In this document: one piece after another, positions 16,587 to 26,097 of the stretch
Position numbering within the stretch: the stretch's first letter is position 1
Layout: each line of letters starts with the position of its first letter
Source of the DNA: Roseinatronobacter thiooxidans
GTDB taxonomy: Bacteria > Pseudomonadota > Alphaproteobacteria > Rhodobacterales > Rhodobacteraceae
Reading direction: 5' to 3'
DNA: 64,000 bases
Assembly: GCF_001870675.1 (NCBI RefSeq)
Contig: NZ_MEHT01000045.1
Coordinates: 62,001 to 126,000, forward strand
The notes under the pieces: model-generated
Told to the model about the DNA's origin: nothing
Seen by the model: only the letters and a program-made list of their open reading frames with translations
Databases searched by the model: none
Program-made: the position numbers and the translations under genes

Positions 16587-19313
16587 TTATTGCGCAGCGA
16601 CGGGTTTGCCCGAAAGGGTGTCCGGCTGTGTCCGGGGCTTGAGTTCCAGCGGAAAGCTGACGCGGAACGCGGCCCCCCCCTGTCCGGGCACATAGGTGAT
16701 TTCACCGCCAAGATTGTGCATAATCTCGCGGCAGATCGCCAGCCCAAGCCCCGCGCCCCCTGCCTGCATCGAATCTGTCAGGCGTGAAAACTTCTCGAAA
16801 ATCAGCGCTTGCTTGTCGCGGGGAATGCCGGACCCGTTATCGATGAAATCCACCTCGACCATCGCCTTGTTCTGGCGCACCTCGATCTGCATCTGCGGCT
16901 CTGGTGCATCGCAATATTTGCGCGCATTCGACAGGATGTTGATGAAAACCTGCGTCAGGCGTCCCGCATCTGTGATCACCTCTATCGCTTCGGGGTCGCG
17001 GCTGCGCAGAATGCGGAACTTGCGATCCGCCTGAACAGAGTTCGAGGCACTCATTGCCTTGTCGATCAATTCTCGCAAATTCACTGGTGCGATGTTCAGC
17101 TGCACCTGCCCGTGTTCCAGAACCGACAGGTCCAGCAGATCATCCAGCAGCCGCGTCAGCCGGATCGATTCATCATGGATGATCTGCGCAAAATGGTTTC
17201 TGTCTTCGGTGGACATGCCTTCATCATCCATCAGGATTTCCGAAAACGCCCGGATCGAGGTCATGGGCGTGCGCAATTCATGGCTGATCTGGCTGAGGAA
17301 TGCGTCTTTCTGCACAGACAGTTTTTGCAACATTTCATTGGCTTCGCGCAGTTTGCGGGCGGTGCGCGACAGTTCTTTGGACTTCGCTTCCAGTTGCGCG
17401 GAATATTCCATGATCTGCGCCGTCTCAGACGCCACCGCCATCAGATCCTCGACCGAGACCACCGCCGTGCCCACACTTTGGGCCAGCATCGCATGCGCCG
17501 TCGCCGCCCCGACAGAGCCGGAGAGTTTCAACTCCAGCGCTTCCAGAAATTCGGGTGTAATATCGGGCAGAAACCCCTGTTTGCCCTGCACTTCCGCCTG
17601 CGCGCGGAAAAACGCCTGTCCTTCGGTCGCGCCAAGAATGCGTTGCGCCATGGGCAGCAGGTCTTCAGCCTCGGCCACAGGGCGGGTCCAGCTGCGCGCA
17701 GGGCCGGGGCGGTCAAAGATATTGACGAATAGCGCGCCCTGTACCCGCTCGATCGGGCTTGGAAAGCTGAGAAATGACCCAAGGCAGAACGCCAGCGCAT
17801 TCAGCGCCAGCGACCAGAACAACGCATGCAGCAGCGGGTCAAGCGTGCTCAGGCCAAACAGGCTATAGGGGCGCAACCACGCAAGCCCCATCAAGCCCTG
17901 TTCCATCACTTGCGCCGACAGGAAAATGTCAGGGCCAAAGCTTGGCAGGAACAGCGTGTAGAACCACAGGACAGTCCCAACCACAAGGCCCAGCGCCGCC
18001 CCTGTCCGGCTGGCCCCGCGCCAGAACAACGCGCCCAGAAGTGCGGGCAGAATTTGCGCAACCCCCACAAAGGCAATCAACCCGATTGCCGCCAGCGCCG
18101 CAGACCCGCCCGTTATGATGTAATAGATATAGCCCAACCCCAGCACCAGCGTGATCGACAAGCGCCGCACACTCAGCACCAGCAGCCGCATATCGCCTGT
18201 ATCCAGATTCTGCGCCGAACGCAGCTTCAGCCACAGCGGCACCACAATATGGTTGGACACCATCGTGGCCAGCGCCAGAGAGGCCACAATCACCATCGAG
18301 GTTGCCGCTGAAAACCCGCCCAGAAAAGACAGCAGCGCCAGCCCGTCCTGCCCGAAATGCAACGGCAGCGTCAGCACGAACATATCGGGGTTGGTGCCCG
18401 GTGGCATGACTTCCAGCCCCACCACCGCAATCGGCAGCACAAACAGGCTAATCAGGAACAGATATAGCGGAAAGGCCCAGCTTGCGGTTGCCAGATGCTG
18501 GTCATTGGTGTTTTCGACCACCATCACCTGAAACATGCGCGGCAGGCAGATGATGGCGATGGCCGACAGCAAAATCAGCCCTGTCCAGCGCCCGGGTTGA
18601 ATTTGCCATTCCGGCAAGGCTTGGGCATCAATGCGCGCCAGAATATCGGCAGGGCCAGAGGCCACAAACCACACCGCGAATATGCCCACTGCAATCAGCG
18701 CCAGCAGCTTGACCACTGCCTCGACCGCGATGGCGGTGACCACACCGGGATGCTGTTCATTCGCATCCAGATTGCGCGTGCCAAATGCGATGGTAAACAG
18801 CGCCAGCCCCCCCGCCACCCAGAACGCAATCAGGTTGCGGTCCGTGGCCAGACCCGCCCCGGCAGGGTCGGTGGCAAACACTGTGAAGGATTGCGAAATC
18901 GACTGCAATTGCAAGGCGATATAGGGCGTTCCTGCCGACACGCAGAGCAGCGTGACAATCACCCCCAGCAGGTTGGATTTGCCATAGCGCGCCGAGATCA
19001 TATCGGCGATGGATGTCACGCGGTTCTCGCGCCCGATCCGCACCAATTTGCGCAAGATCACCCACCAGCCCACAAATACCAGTGTCGGCCCCAGATAGAT
19101 GGTCATGAATTCCAGACCCGAGCGCGCGGCATAGCCCACTGCGCCGTAAAACGTCCATGCCGTGCAATAGACCGACAGCGACAACGTATAGACCATGGGC
19201 GAGCGCAACCAGCCCGCGCGCCCCTCTGCCGCGCTGCGCTCTGCCGCAGAGGCGACCGCGAACAGCAAGATCACATAGCCCAGACATGTCAGCACAAGCA
19301 GGTTGAAGGACAT
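16587..19313 (-). CDS. SLC5 transporter-sensor histidine kinase fusion (CrbS-like)
   Basis: A 908-residue membrane sensor. Residues 1 to about 500 form a sodium/solute symporter-like domain with about 13 membrane segments (motifs TAWTFYGAVGYAARSGLEF and GGFSAATSMVIVASLALATM). A linker of about 130 residues follows (STAC-like region near LLPMAQRILGATEGQAFF). A coiled coil (AQLEAKSKELSRTARKLREA) leads to the kinase core: H-box SHELRTPMTSIRAF, N-box NILSNARKYCD, G1 DNGSGIPRD and G2 GAGLGLAICREI. There is no C-terminal receiver. CrbS sensors of this architecture govern acetate utilisation in gammaproteobacteria. The neighbouring receiver protein and ScfR-like regulator agree with a short-chain fatty acid role, but the ligand is not shown by the sequence. 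Confidence 0.88.
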   Translation of the reverse strand: MSFNLLVLTCLGYVILLFAVASAAERSAAEGRAGWLRSPMVYTLSLSVYCTAWTFYGAVGYAARSGLEFMTIYLGPTLVFVGWWVILRKLVRIGRENRVTSIADMISARYGKSNLLGVIVTLLCVSAGTPYIALQLQSISQSFTVFATDPAGAGLATDRNLIAFWVAGGLALFTIAFGTRNLDANEQHPGVVTAIAVEAVVKLLALIAVGIFAVWFVASGPADILARIDAQALPEWQIQPGRWTGLILLSAIAIICLPRMFQVMVVENTNDQHLATASWAFPLYLFLISLFVLPIAVVGLEVMPPGTNPDMFVLTLPLHFGQDGLALLSFLGGFSAATSMVIVASLALATMVSNHIVVPLWLKLRSAQNLDTGDMRLLVLSVRRLSITLVLGLGYIYYIITGGSAALAAIGLIAFVGVAQILPALLGALFWRGASRTGAALGLVVGTVLWFYTLFLPSFGPDIFLSAQVMEQGLMGLAWLRPYSLFGLSTLDPLLHALFWSLALNALAFCLGSFLSFPSPIERVQGALFVNIFDRPGPARSWTRPVAEAEDLLPMAQRILGATEGQAFFRAQAEVQGKQGFLPDITPEFLEALELKLSGSVGAATAHAMLAQSVGTAVVSVEDLMAVASETAQIMEYSAQLEAKSKELSRTARKLREANEMLQKLSVQKDAFLSQISHELRTPMTSIRAFSEILMDDEGMSTEDRNHFAQIIHDESIRLTRLLDDLLDLSVLEHGQVQLNIAPVNLRELIDKAMSASNSVQADRKFRILRSRDPEAIEVITDAGRLTQVFINILSNARKYCDAPEPQMQIEVRQNKAMVEVDFIDNGSGIPRDKQALIFEKFSRLTDSMQAGGAGLGLAICREIMHNLGGEITYVPGQGGAAFRVSFPLELKPRTQPDTLSGKPVAAQ

Positions 19314-19317
19314 GCGC

Positions 19318-19623
19318 CTAGCCTTCCTCGTCAGGGTCTGGGCGCGGGGCCTCTTTTTGTGGCAGGCCGGTTTTGGGTGGGTCCAGCGTCCGGCGCAGCC
19401 CCACCGACATCACAAAGGCCGCCAAAATCAGCACGATCCAGACCGCAAACAGATAGACGCTTTCAACCGCTGTGGGCGGTGCCTCGGTGCTGTAATCATG
19501 CCGCATCAGCGGCAGCATCAGCAAAACCAGCCCCAGCACGGGCAGGAACCGCGCGGCATCCATCAACCGCCGGATGCGGTAGCTGTCACGCGCCAGAAAC
19601 TGGGGGCTGTGCGGCGGTTTCAT
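19318..19623 (-). CDS. Small two-helix membrane protein between kinase and response regulator
   Basis: A 101-residue protein with two hydrophobic segments (FLPVLGLVLLMLPL at about 27-40 and VYLFAVWIVLILAAFVMSVG at about 56-75), a short loop between them and a charged, proline-rich tail (LPQKEAPRPDPDEEG). The start overlaps the response regulator stop by four bases, and only four bases separate its stop from the kinase start, so all three are translated from one message. The family is unknown to me. The position suggests an accessory subunit of the sensor. Confidence 0.85.
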   Translation of the reverse strand: MKPPHSPQFLARDSYRIRRLMDAARFLPVLGLVLLMLPLMRHDYSTEAPPTAVESVYLFAVWIVLILAAFVMSVGLRRTLDPPKTGLPQKEAPRPDPDEEG

Positions 19624-19988
19624 GGCCCCGCCAACTCGCGCACAGCGTTAATGACATCTGCATTGGCAAAGGGCTTGGTCATAAAGCGCGTCACGCCCAG
19701 ACGCTCTGCCTCGCAGCGGTCGGCGGCCTGTCCCTTGGCTGTCAGCATCAGCACCGGCAAATCGCGCGTGCCATCTTCGGCCCGCAGGGATTTCAGAATG
19801 TCGAACCCGTTTAACCCCGGCAGCATCAGATCAAGGATCAGCAGATCGGGCGGGTCATCACGCATTGCCCCCATCGCCGCATGCCCGTCTGCCGAAACAT
19901 CAACCCGCCAGCCATTGCGCGTCAGAATAAAGCGCAACGCCTCCGAGATATTCGGCTCATCCTCCAGAACCAGCACACGCTTCTCCAT
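19620..19988 (-). CDS. Single-domain response regulator (receiver only)
   Basis: A 122-residue CheY-like receiver: acidic pair Glu9/Asp10 in VLVLEDEP, phosphoacceptor Asp53 in LLILDLMLPG, and Lys105 in FMTKPF. No output domain is present. It is the first gene of the three-gene unit with the small membrane protein and the SLC5-kinase, so it is the likely phosphorylation partner of that kinase. CrbS normally signals through CrbR, which has a LuxR-type DNA-binding domain; here any transcriptional output must come from another protein. Confidence 0.92.
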   Translation of the reverse strand: MEKRVLVLEDEPNISEALRFILTRNGWRVDVSADGHAAMGAMRDDPPDLLILDLMLPGLNGFDILKSLRAEDGTRDLPVLMLTAKGQAADRCEAERLGVTRFMTKPFANADVINAVRELAGP

Positions 19989-20116
19989 CCCAAGGTTCCT
20001 CTCTCCCTTGCAGGGATCAGGGTGCAGCCGCGTATGCCCGCCCAGATCACCTGTGCAAGACGGCCCCTTGCTCCCACCGTCTTGCCGTTACTTTTACGCC
20101 GCATCCCGCGCCAGTG

Positions 20117-21457
20117 TCAAAATTCGCCGCCGGATTCGGATGCCGTCATCAATATCGATGGCTCTCGCCGCGCGGCGCAGTCCAGTTGCGCGCAGGTCCG
20201 GCAGCTTGACCCGACGATCACCGGCTCTGTCACCTCGTCTTCTGCGACGCTATCCGCAGGAATAATCAGCATGCTGGCCTGCAAGACACTTGGTTTGTCA
20301 TATCCCAACACCACTTCGGTTGTGGCAAAGGCATAGGCCACGAAAGACCGCGCCATTCGTCCGGCAGTGACCAGCGACTGGCGCAAAGGCTGGTGCGGGC
20401 GCTGCAAGGCCTGATACAGCGGCCATAGCGGGCAACCGCCGCCAAAACGCGGCAAAGCAAATCCCTCAATCCCGCGGCGAAACATCAGCGTGCCGGAATT
20501 GTCACAAATCACCAGCCCCGGCGCAGGCAGGCCCAGTTCGGCCAAAGCATGGGGGGGCAGCATGGCCAGACGCCGCAAGACCTGATCGAAGCGCACATTG
20601 AAATGCCGCGCCAAAGCGTCGGGGGCAAAGCCGTGGTCCGACAGGGCCACCAACAGCTCTGGCAAAGGCAAGGCCCGCGCGTCAGAGTGGAAGCGCGCGA
20701 TCCATTGCCGCGCCAATGCGCGCGACGCGTCCGAGGACAGGTCAACCTGCCCCTGAACCATAGATTGCGCATCCGCATCTGCGCGTTCCAACTGGGGCAG
20801 ATGGAATTCAAGCGTGGCCAGCCATGCCTCTACTTCTTCTTGCGGGGCGGCAAGGCCGGTTTCATCGGTCTTGCCTGCATCCAGATAATTGACCAGCGCC
20901 ACCGCCCCTTCGGCCAGCCGCGCACTGTCCTGAAGTATATTCTGGTGAAACCGCGCCTGCCAATCCGGCTCGATCACGCCCGAATCGTTGAGAATGCTGG
21001 CAGTGGACTGCACCGAGGTGACGGCAGATATGATCTCGTGCAGCGCCTCGCCCAGATAGGGGTCATGGGTCATGCGGTCGTTCAACTGCTCGACCACACG
21101 TTCCAGCCGTTCAACCCGTGCCTGCGTTTCGGCCAGCACCTTGGACCAGCCCGGAAACCGGCCTGTGAATTCGTCAATCCGCTCCAGCTCGACCAGCTCG
21201 GAATCGCAGCGCAGCGCCGCCGCGCGCGCCCCCTCGACCAAGCGCGCATCCGTATCTTCCACCAACGCATCAGATGACACGCCCAGCGCCTGCGCCAGCG
21301 CGCTTAGCAGGTCCGGCCCAACTTTGCGGCGGTTATGCTCTATCAGGTTCAGATACGAAGGCGACACGCCAACCACGCGCGCAAGCTCTGCCTGACGCAA
21401 CCCCCGCAAATTGCGGCGCGCCCGAATGCGTGTTCCTGTCAAAGCGGTGCGTGGCAA
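20117..21457 (-). CDS. XRE-family regulator of ScfR/RamB type (short-chain acyl sensing)
   Basis: About 446 residues. The N-terminal XRE helix-turn-helix is clear (LRQAELARVVGVSPSYLNLI followed by EHNRRKVG). A long helical region follows, and a C-terminal DUF2083-type domain with a Cys cluster at the end (SSCRTCAQLDCAARREP). RamB and ScfR relatives regulate glyoxylate-cycle and acyl-CoA genes. I chose the TTG at 21457 (reading PRTALTGTRIRARR) because AGAGGGG lies eight bases before it and relatives start here; an upstream TTG at 21499 has no ribosome site. Loss of the usual IrrE-like HExxH site cannot be excluded; I do not see one. Confidence 0.85.
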   Translation of the reverse strand: MPRTALTGTRIRARRNLRGLRQAELARVVGVSPSYLNLIEHNRRKVGPDLLSALAQALGVSSDALVEDTDARLVEGARAAALRCDSELVELERIDEFTGRFPGWSKVLAETQARVERLERVVEQLNDRMTHDPYLGEALHEIISAVTSVQSTASILNDSGVIEPDWQARFHQNILQDSARLAEGAVALVNYLDAGKTDETGLAAPQEEVEAWLATLEFHLPQLERADADAQSMVQGQVDLSSDASRALARQWIARFHSDARALPLPELLVALSDHGFAPDALARHFNVRFDQVLRRLAMLPPHALAELGLPAPGLVICDNSGTLMFRRGIEGFALPRFGGGCPLWPLYQALQRPHQPLRQSLVTAGRMARSFVAYAFATTEVVLGYDKPSVLQASMLIIPADSVAEDEVTEPVIVGSSCRTCAQLDCAARREPSILMTASESGGEF

Positions 21458-21479
21458 TGTAAAGGCCCCTCTCAGCCGC

Positions 21480-21495
21480 CAATTTACGAAAATTG
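21480..21495. promoter_or_regulatory. Inverted repeat upstream of the ScfR-type regulator (operator candidate)
   Basis: CAATTTACGAAAATTG: arms CAATTT and AAATTG around ACGA. It lies 23 bases upstream of the chosen TTG start and within the region divergent from accB, so it could serve autoregulation or control of fatty acid synthesis genes. There is no direct evidence of binding. Confidence 0.45.
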
Positions 21496-21652
21496 ACAAT
21501 CGAGGGAAGCGTTATTTTCATGAATTGACACATTCCACGGACCGATCACGAAAAAGGCGGCTTCACAGGGGGAACACCCTCAAGTATAAGGCCCACGACC
21601 TGCGCGGCGCGACCGCGCCTTGCACTGATATGCCCAACACTCGAGGATTCCG

Positions 21653-22135
21653 ATGACGCAGAGCCGCAATGACGCCGATGTTGCCTTTATCAAAGCCCTT
21701 GCGGAACTTCTCAATGAGAATGACCTCTCAGAAGTCAGCGTAAAGCGCGACTATGGCGAAAATGACAGCCTGAATGTCAAAGTGTCCAAAATCAGCGCGC
21801 AGCCAGCGCAGATTCAATATGCGCCCGCCCCTGTCGCAGCGGCCGCCCCCAGCGCACCCGCCGCCGCCCCATCAGACACACCCGCAGACCCCGCCCAGCA
21901 CCCCGGCGCCGTAACCTCGCCCATGGTTGGCACGGCCTATCTGGCCGCAGAGCCGGGCGCTGCGAATTTCGTCAGCATCGGCGCGCAAGTGTCCGAAGGT
22001 GATACGCTGATGATCATCGAAGCGATGAAAACCATGAACCACATCCCCGCCCCGCGCGCAGGCACTGTCAAACGCATTCTTATCAGCGATGGCAGCCCCG
22101 TGGAATTTGGCGCGCCCTTGATGATCATCGAATAA
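21653..22135 (+). CDS. accB: Biotin carboxyl carrier protein of acetyl-CoA carboxylase
   Basis: AccB carries the biotin that moves CO2 from AccC to the AccAD transferase in the first step of fatty acid synthesis. The 160-residue protein has an N-terminal helical domain, an Ala/Pro linker (about 60-85) and the biotinyl domain with Lys126 in EAMKTMNHI. AccC follows after seven bases. Upstream is a gap of 195 bases to the divergent ScfR-type regulator, which may matter because such regulators respond to acyl-CoA. Confidence 0.97.
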   Translation: MTQSRNDADVAFIKALAELLNENDLSEVSVKRDYGENDSLNVKVSKISAQPAQIQYAPAPVAAAAPSAPAAAPSDTPADPAQHPGAVTSPMVGTAYLAAEPGAANFVSIGAQVSEGDTLMIIEAMKTMNHIPAPRAGTVKRILISDGSPVEFGAPLMIIE

Positions 22136-22142
22136 GGCGCAG

Positions 22143-23495
22143 ATGATGTTGAACAAGATCCTGATAGCCAATCGCGGAGAGATCGCCCTGCGGGTCATCC
22201 GCGCCTGCCGCGAGATGGGCGTGGCCTCTGTCGCTGTGCATTCGACAGCCGATTCAGACGCCATGCATGTGCGCATGGCGGATGAGGCCATCTGCATCGG
22301 TCCGCCCCCCTCGAACCAAAGCTATCTGCATGTGCCCTCCATCATCTCGGCCTGCGAGATTTCGGGCGCGGATGCGATTCACCCCGGATATGGGTTCCTG
22401 TCGGAAAACGCGGCCTTTGTGCAGGTTGTCGAAGATCACGGGATCACCTTTATCGGCCCCTCTGCCGAACATATCCGCATGATGGGTGACAAGATCACCG
22501 CGAAAGACACGATGAAAGCCTTGGGCGTGCCCTGCGTGCCGGGGTCGGATGGTGGCGTGCCGGATTATGAAACCGCAAAAACCGTGGCTGAACAGATCGG
22601 CTATCCGGTCATCATCAAAGCCACCGCAGGCGGCGGCGGGCGCGGGATGAAACTGGCGCGCAGCGCGGCAGAACTGGAAACCGCCTTTCGCACCGCGCGC
22701 GCCGAAGGCAAAGCCGCCTTTGGCAATGATGAAGTCTATATCGAGAAATACCTCAGCACCCCGCGCCATATCGAGGTTCAGGTCTTTGGCGATGGCAAGG
22801 GCAATGCCGTCCATCTGGGCGAGCGCGACTGTTCCTTGCAACGCCGCCACCAGAAGGTTCTGGAAGAAGCGCCCGGCCCCTCGATCACGCCCGAATTGCG
22901 CGCGCGCATCGGCAAGACCTGTGCAGATGCTGTCGCCAAGATCGGCTACAGGGGCGCGGGCACAATCGAATTCCTGTATGAGAATGGCGAGTTCTATTTC
23001 ATCGAAATGAACACCCGCTTGCAGGTTGAACACCCTGTGACCGAGGCCATTTTCGGCGTAGATCTGGTGCGCGAACAAATTCGCGTGGCCTCGCACCTGC
23101 CGCTGTCGTTTACTCAAGATGATCTGCACCTGAATGGCCACGCGATTGAGGTGCGCATCAATGCGGAGAAGCTGCCGAATTTCACGCCATGCCCTGGCCG
23201 CGTTGCGACATATCACGCGCCCGGCGGGCTGGGGGTGCGGATGGATTCCGCGCTGTATTCCGGCTATACGATCCCGCCCTATTACGACAGCCTGATCGCC
23301 AAGCTGATCGTGCATGGCCGCGACCGGCCAGAGGCGCTGGCGCGGCTGAACCGTGCCTTGGGCGAATTGATCATCGACGGGGTGGATTCCTCGGTGCCGC
23401 TATTCCGCGCGCTGTTGGCCGAACCCGATGTGCAGAATGGCACTTACGACATTCACTGGCTGGAATCCTTCTTGGCGCAGACCCTCACCCCCTGA
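22143..23495 (+). CDS. accC: Biotin carboxylase subunit of acetyl-CoA carboxylase
   Basis: Carboxylates AccB-bound biotin with ATP and bicarbonate. Length 450 aa is typical. N-terminal biotin carboxylase motif [20 protein letters not shown], glycine-rich ATP loop [12 protein letters not shown], and the catalytic [14 protein letters not shown] are intact. Two adjacent ATG codons (22143 and 22146) are both possible starts. The gene ends at a strong terminator facing dacB; the aat gene that often follows accC in related genomes is not here. Confidence 0.97.
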   Translation: MMLNKILIANRGEIALRVIRACREMGVASVAVHSTADSDAMHVRMADEAICIGPPPSNQSYLHVPSIISACEISGADAIHPGYGFLSENAAFVQVVEDHGITFIGPSAEHIRMMGDKITAKDTMKALGVPCVPGSDGGVPDYETAKTVAEQIGYPVIIKATAGGGGRGMKLARSAAELETAFRTARAEGKAAFGNDEVYIEKYLSTPRHIEVQVFGDGKGNAVHLGERDCSLQRRHQKVLEEAPGPSITPELRARIGKTCADAVAKIGYRGAGTIEFLYENGEFYFIEMNTRLQVEHPVTEAIFGVDLVREQIRVASHLPLSFTQDDLHLNGHAIEVRINAEKLPNFTPCPGRVATYHAPGGLGVRMDSALYSGYTIPPYYDSLIAKLIVHGRDRPEALARLNRALGELIIDGVDSSVPLFRALLAEPDVQNGTYDIHWLESFLAQTLTP

Positions 23496-23504
23496 TGCAG
23501 GGAT

Positions 23505-23537
23505 GGGTTTGGCGGCAGTCAATCTGCCGCCAAACCC
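23505..23537. terminator. Bidirectional terminator between accC and dacB
   Basis: A perfect 14-bp stem (23505-23518 with 23524-23537, left arm GGGTTTGGCGGCAG) and a five-base loop TCAAT, between convergent stop codons ten and four bases away. The arms do not end in a long T-run but the position and stability suit transcription termination for both genes. Confidence 0.8.
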
Positions 23538-23540
23538 TTG

Positions 23541-25022
23541 TCACGAATGCGCCTGCGCCCAGCGGAACAGCAAGTCCTGCTTCATCTGACGGGCCTGTTG
23601 CGCCCAAGCGGCGGTTCCTTCGGGGCGGTCCACCTGCCCGCCTGCCACCCGCGCGCGCCGCGCCAGATCGGCCGAGCAGATGGCAAATGCCAGATCACGC
23701 CCCCCCGGTGCACGCAGATACCCCCCAAGTGCCGACACAAAATACAACGTGCCGGTTTTGGCGCGCACATCCATATCGGTGCGGGGGCGCAGGTTGCCGC
23801 TGCTGTCGCGGAAGGGGTGTTCGCGCAAAATCGCGCGCAATGTACCGTCTTGCCCGGCAAGCCGGAACATATTGGCCAGATCCGTCATCGACACGCGCGA
23901 TGCAGCCCCAAGGCCGGAATGATCCACCATGCGCGCGCTGGACATGCCATAGCGGCTGCGCGCCCAATCCGACATCTGCGCCGCAGATGCCGCCAGACTG
24001 GCAGGCCTGCCATTGCGCGCGGCACTGGCGGTCATGCCCACCGCCTCGGCGCTGATATTGGTCGAGAATCGCAGCACATCGCGCAGCATCTCTTGCAGCG
24101 GTTGCGAGCGATGCGTCACCAGATCGCGCCCTGCAGGCGTGGCGCGTGCCAGTTCCGGCGCAGACAGGGCCAGCCCCTGCGCGCCTGCCAGCGTGCGAAA
24201 CACCTCGCCTGCATAAAGTTCGGGGTGGCGCACTGGCAACCAGCGCGAACCGGTATTGCCCAGCGCGCTGCGCGCAACGCTCCATTGATCCTGCGTGGCG
24301 GTGCGGCGGTAGGTGTAAAGCGGGCTGGCGCGGTTGGCGATCTGCATCTGCGCCATGCGCACATCAGGCCGGTGCCGGTTTGAGCGTGCATCCATCGATA
24401 CCGTGTAATCAGACCCTGCGCGGCGCCACTCAAAATGTACGCGGTTGTAATTCAGGTTCAGCCCCGAAACTGACGGGTTGTAACCCGCCTGCACCGACTG
24501 GTCATCGGCAATCGCCTCGACAAAGGGCAACGCGCCCCCCCAGACAAGGAAGCGCCCTGTCACCTGCCGCACGCCCCCGCGCACCAGTTCCGCGGCCATG
24601 GCGGCCAGCATATCGGTTTCCAGTGTCGGATCACCCCCGCCTGCCAGCACCAGATCACCGCGCAAGACGCCGTCGTTCACAGGTCCGGTCGCAACCAGCC
24701 GCGTGCGGAACTGATAGCCCGCGCCCAATGCCTCCAGCGCATAAAGCGCGGTCATCGCTTTCGCCACGCTGGCCGGCGGCAAGGCAGTGTTCGCGCCCTG
24801 CCCTTCCAGCAGATTGCCAGATCGCATGTCAATCACCGCAAAGGCCAGTTCACCACCCAGCGCAGAACGGGCAATGATCCCCTCGACGGGCGGTGCGGGC
24901 TTCACCACAGGGCGAATCGAGCGTTCGGGTGCATTGGCGCAAGCGGGCATCGCCAGCATCGCCGCGCCCCCCATCAACAGGTTCAGGCATCTGCGCCGCT
25001 GCAACAGGGTTTGCGTCACCAT
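23541..25022 (-). CDS. dacB: D-alanyl-D-alanine carboxypeptidase/endopeptidase (PBP4 family, S13)
   Basis: A penicillin-binding protein that trims or cleaves peptidoglycan cross-links in the periplasm. Active-site motifs are SVAK (Ser85, Lys88) in PPASVAKAMTALYAL, the SxN motif in FSTNISAEAVG, and KTG in AKTGTLYF. The 493-residue length with a large insert between SxxK and SxN is typical of PBP4. The start at 25022 (MVTQTLLQRRRCLNLLMGG) gives a signal peptide with an arginine run and a possible lipobox-like MPAC; an upstream extension to 25190 overlaps nadD and is not supported. Lipidation or Tat export is only a possibility. Confidence 0.92.
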   Translation of the reverse strand: MVTQTLLQRRRCLNLLMGGAAMLAMPACANAPERSIRPVVKPAPPVEGIIARSALGGELAFAVIDMRSGNLLEGQGANTALPPASVAKAMTALYALEALGAGYQFRTRLVATGPVNDGVLRGDLVLAGGGDPTLETDMLAAMAAELVRGGVRQVTGRFLVWGGALPFVEAIADDQSVQAGYNPSVSGLNLNYNRVHFEWRRAGSDYTVSMDARSNRHRPDVRMAQMQIANRASPLYTYRRTATQDQWSVARSALGNTGSRWLPVRHPELYAGEVFRTLAGAQGLALSAPELARATPAGRDLVTHRSQPLQEMLRDVLRFSTNISAEAVGMTASAARNGRPASLAASAAQMSDWARSRYGMSSARMVDHSGLGAASRVSMTDLANMFRLAGQDGTLRAILREHPFRDSSGNLRPRTDMDVRAKTGTLYFVSALGGYLRAPGGRDLAFAICSADLARRARVAGGQVDRPEGTAAWAQQARQMKQDLLFRWAQAHS

Positions 25023-25155
25023 ATCTGGCACCGGAGTGATTGTGGCGATGCGCCGCGAAAAAACTGTTTGATATATTGCACGATTGAACTTCCCCAGCTT
25101 CTGGCATCTAAAGAAATTTTTATCGCTCAAGCAAGCGTTTCGCCGCAATCCCTGC

Positions 25156-25800
25156 TCATAATTCCGTGGGGGGTGCACTTGCATCTGCACCCTGCCAGAC
25201 GCCTTGGGCGCGCAAATGGGTGGAAGAGATGTTGCGCAGCGGAATTGTCAGAAAGCACCATGCCGGTGCCGGTGCCGCCTGCAACACGGGTGCAGAGCGC
25301 GCGGCGATGCGCGCCTGCGCATAGCGGCGCGCAGCAACCGAGGACAGCGCGCCACGTTGCTGGCCCGGACGCGCCACAACAGCAATCGGCAGGCTTTCCA
25401 TGATCCAGCGCCAGTTATCCCAGCGGTGAAAACCCGCCAGATTATCCGCGCCCATGATCCAGACAAAGCGCCGCCCCGGATAATGATGCATCAGCGCGCG
25501 CAGGGTGTCGGCAGTGTAGCGCGTGCCAAGCTGCGCCTCGATCGGGGTGATTTGGACATGCGGGTGGCGCATCAGCGCGCGCGCGCGCGCCACGCGCGCG
25601 CCCAGCGGGGCCGGTCCGGCCTGTTTCAGCGGGTTTCCCGGCGAGACAAGCCACCACAGCTGGTCCAGCTGCAAGCGCTTCAGCGCATGGCGCGTGACAT
25701 GCACATGCCCCTCATGCGCGGGATCGAACGACCCGCCGAACAGGCCGACAGACGCCCCAAGAGGCGCGAATGGCAGATCATGGCGGGGCAGCACAGGCAT
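25156..25800 (-). CDS. nadD: Nicotinate-nucleotide adenylyltransferase
   Basis: Makes nicotinic acid adenine dinucleotide from NaMN and ATP in NAD synthesis. The nucleotidyltransferase core shows [17 protein letters not shown] with the (H/T)xGH motif and the C-terminal [10 protein letters not shown] loop. The start at 25800 ([11 protein letters not shown]) is preferred to an in-frame TTG three codons upstream. Length 214 aa. In many relatives nadD lies near rsfS and obg-type genes; here it precedes dacB in the same direction, with a 133-base gap. Confidence 0.95.
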   Translation of the reverse strand: MPVLPRHDLPFAPLGASVGLFGGSFDPAHEGHVHVTRHALKRLQLDQLWWLVSPGNPLKQAGPAPLGARVARARALMRHPHVQITPIEAQLGTRYTADTLRALMHHYPGRRFVWIMGADNLAGFHRWDNWRWIMESLPIAVVARPGQQRGALSSVAARRYAQARIAARSAPVLQAAPAPAWCFLTIPLRNISSTHLRAQGVWQGADASAPPTEL

Positions 25801-25905
25801 GACGCACAAACCTTTCCCTGTCTATGGCAGCACAGTTGCCAGATACGGCTGCGCGCGCGCGCTGACAAGCGCGGGATTGGCGGCTGCATTGGGGGGTGGA
25901 GAAGG

Positions 25906-25982
25906 TGGTACCGCCTCCCCGGCTTGAACGGGGGACCTCTGGATCCACAATCCAGCGCTCTAACCAACTGAGCTAAGGCGGC
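25906..25982 (-). tRNA. tRNA-His (GTG anticodon) without encoded G-1
   Basis: A 77-nt cloverleaf on the minus strand. The acceptor stem begins GCCGCCT and closes with AGGCGGT; the anticodon stem CTGGA/TCCAG encloses the loop TTGTGGA with anticodon GTG; the T arm CCCCG-TTCAAGC-CGGGG is regular; CCA is encoded. The base before position 1 is T, not G, position 73 is A, and pair 1-72 is G-U. This non-canonical set is known for a group of alphaproteobacteria that lack the universal G-1 of tRNA-His. Confidence 0.95.
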
Positions 25983-26097
25983 ACTGAGCGCGATTTAGCT
26001 GCCGCAGCGGATGAATGCAAGGGGGCGGATGCTTGATTATCACCTTCCAAAGACGTATCGCACAGAAACATCCCTCAACACACAAGGAAAACACGCC

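Noticed and set aside
18495-19814. A 439-codon plus-strand frame opposite the sensor kinase
   Set aside because: It is antisense to three well-supported genes and its translation is Gln/Arg/His-rich shadow sequence.
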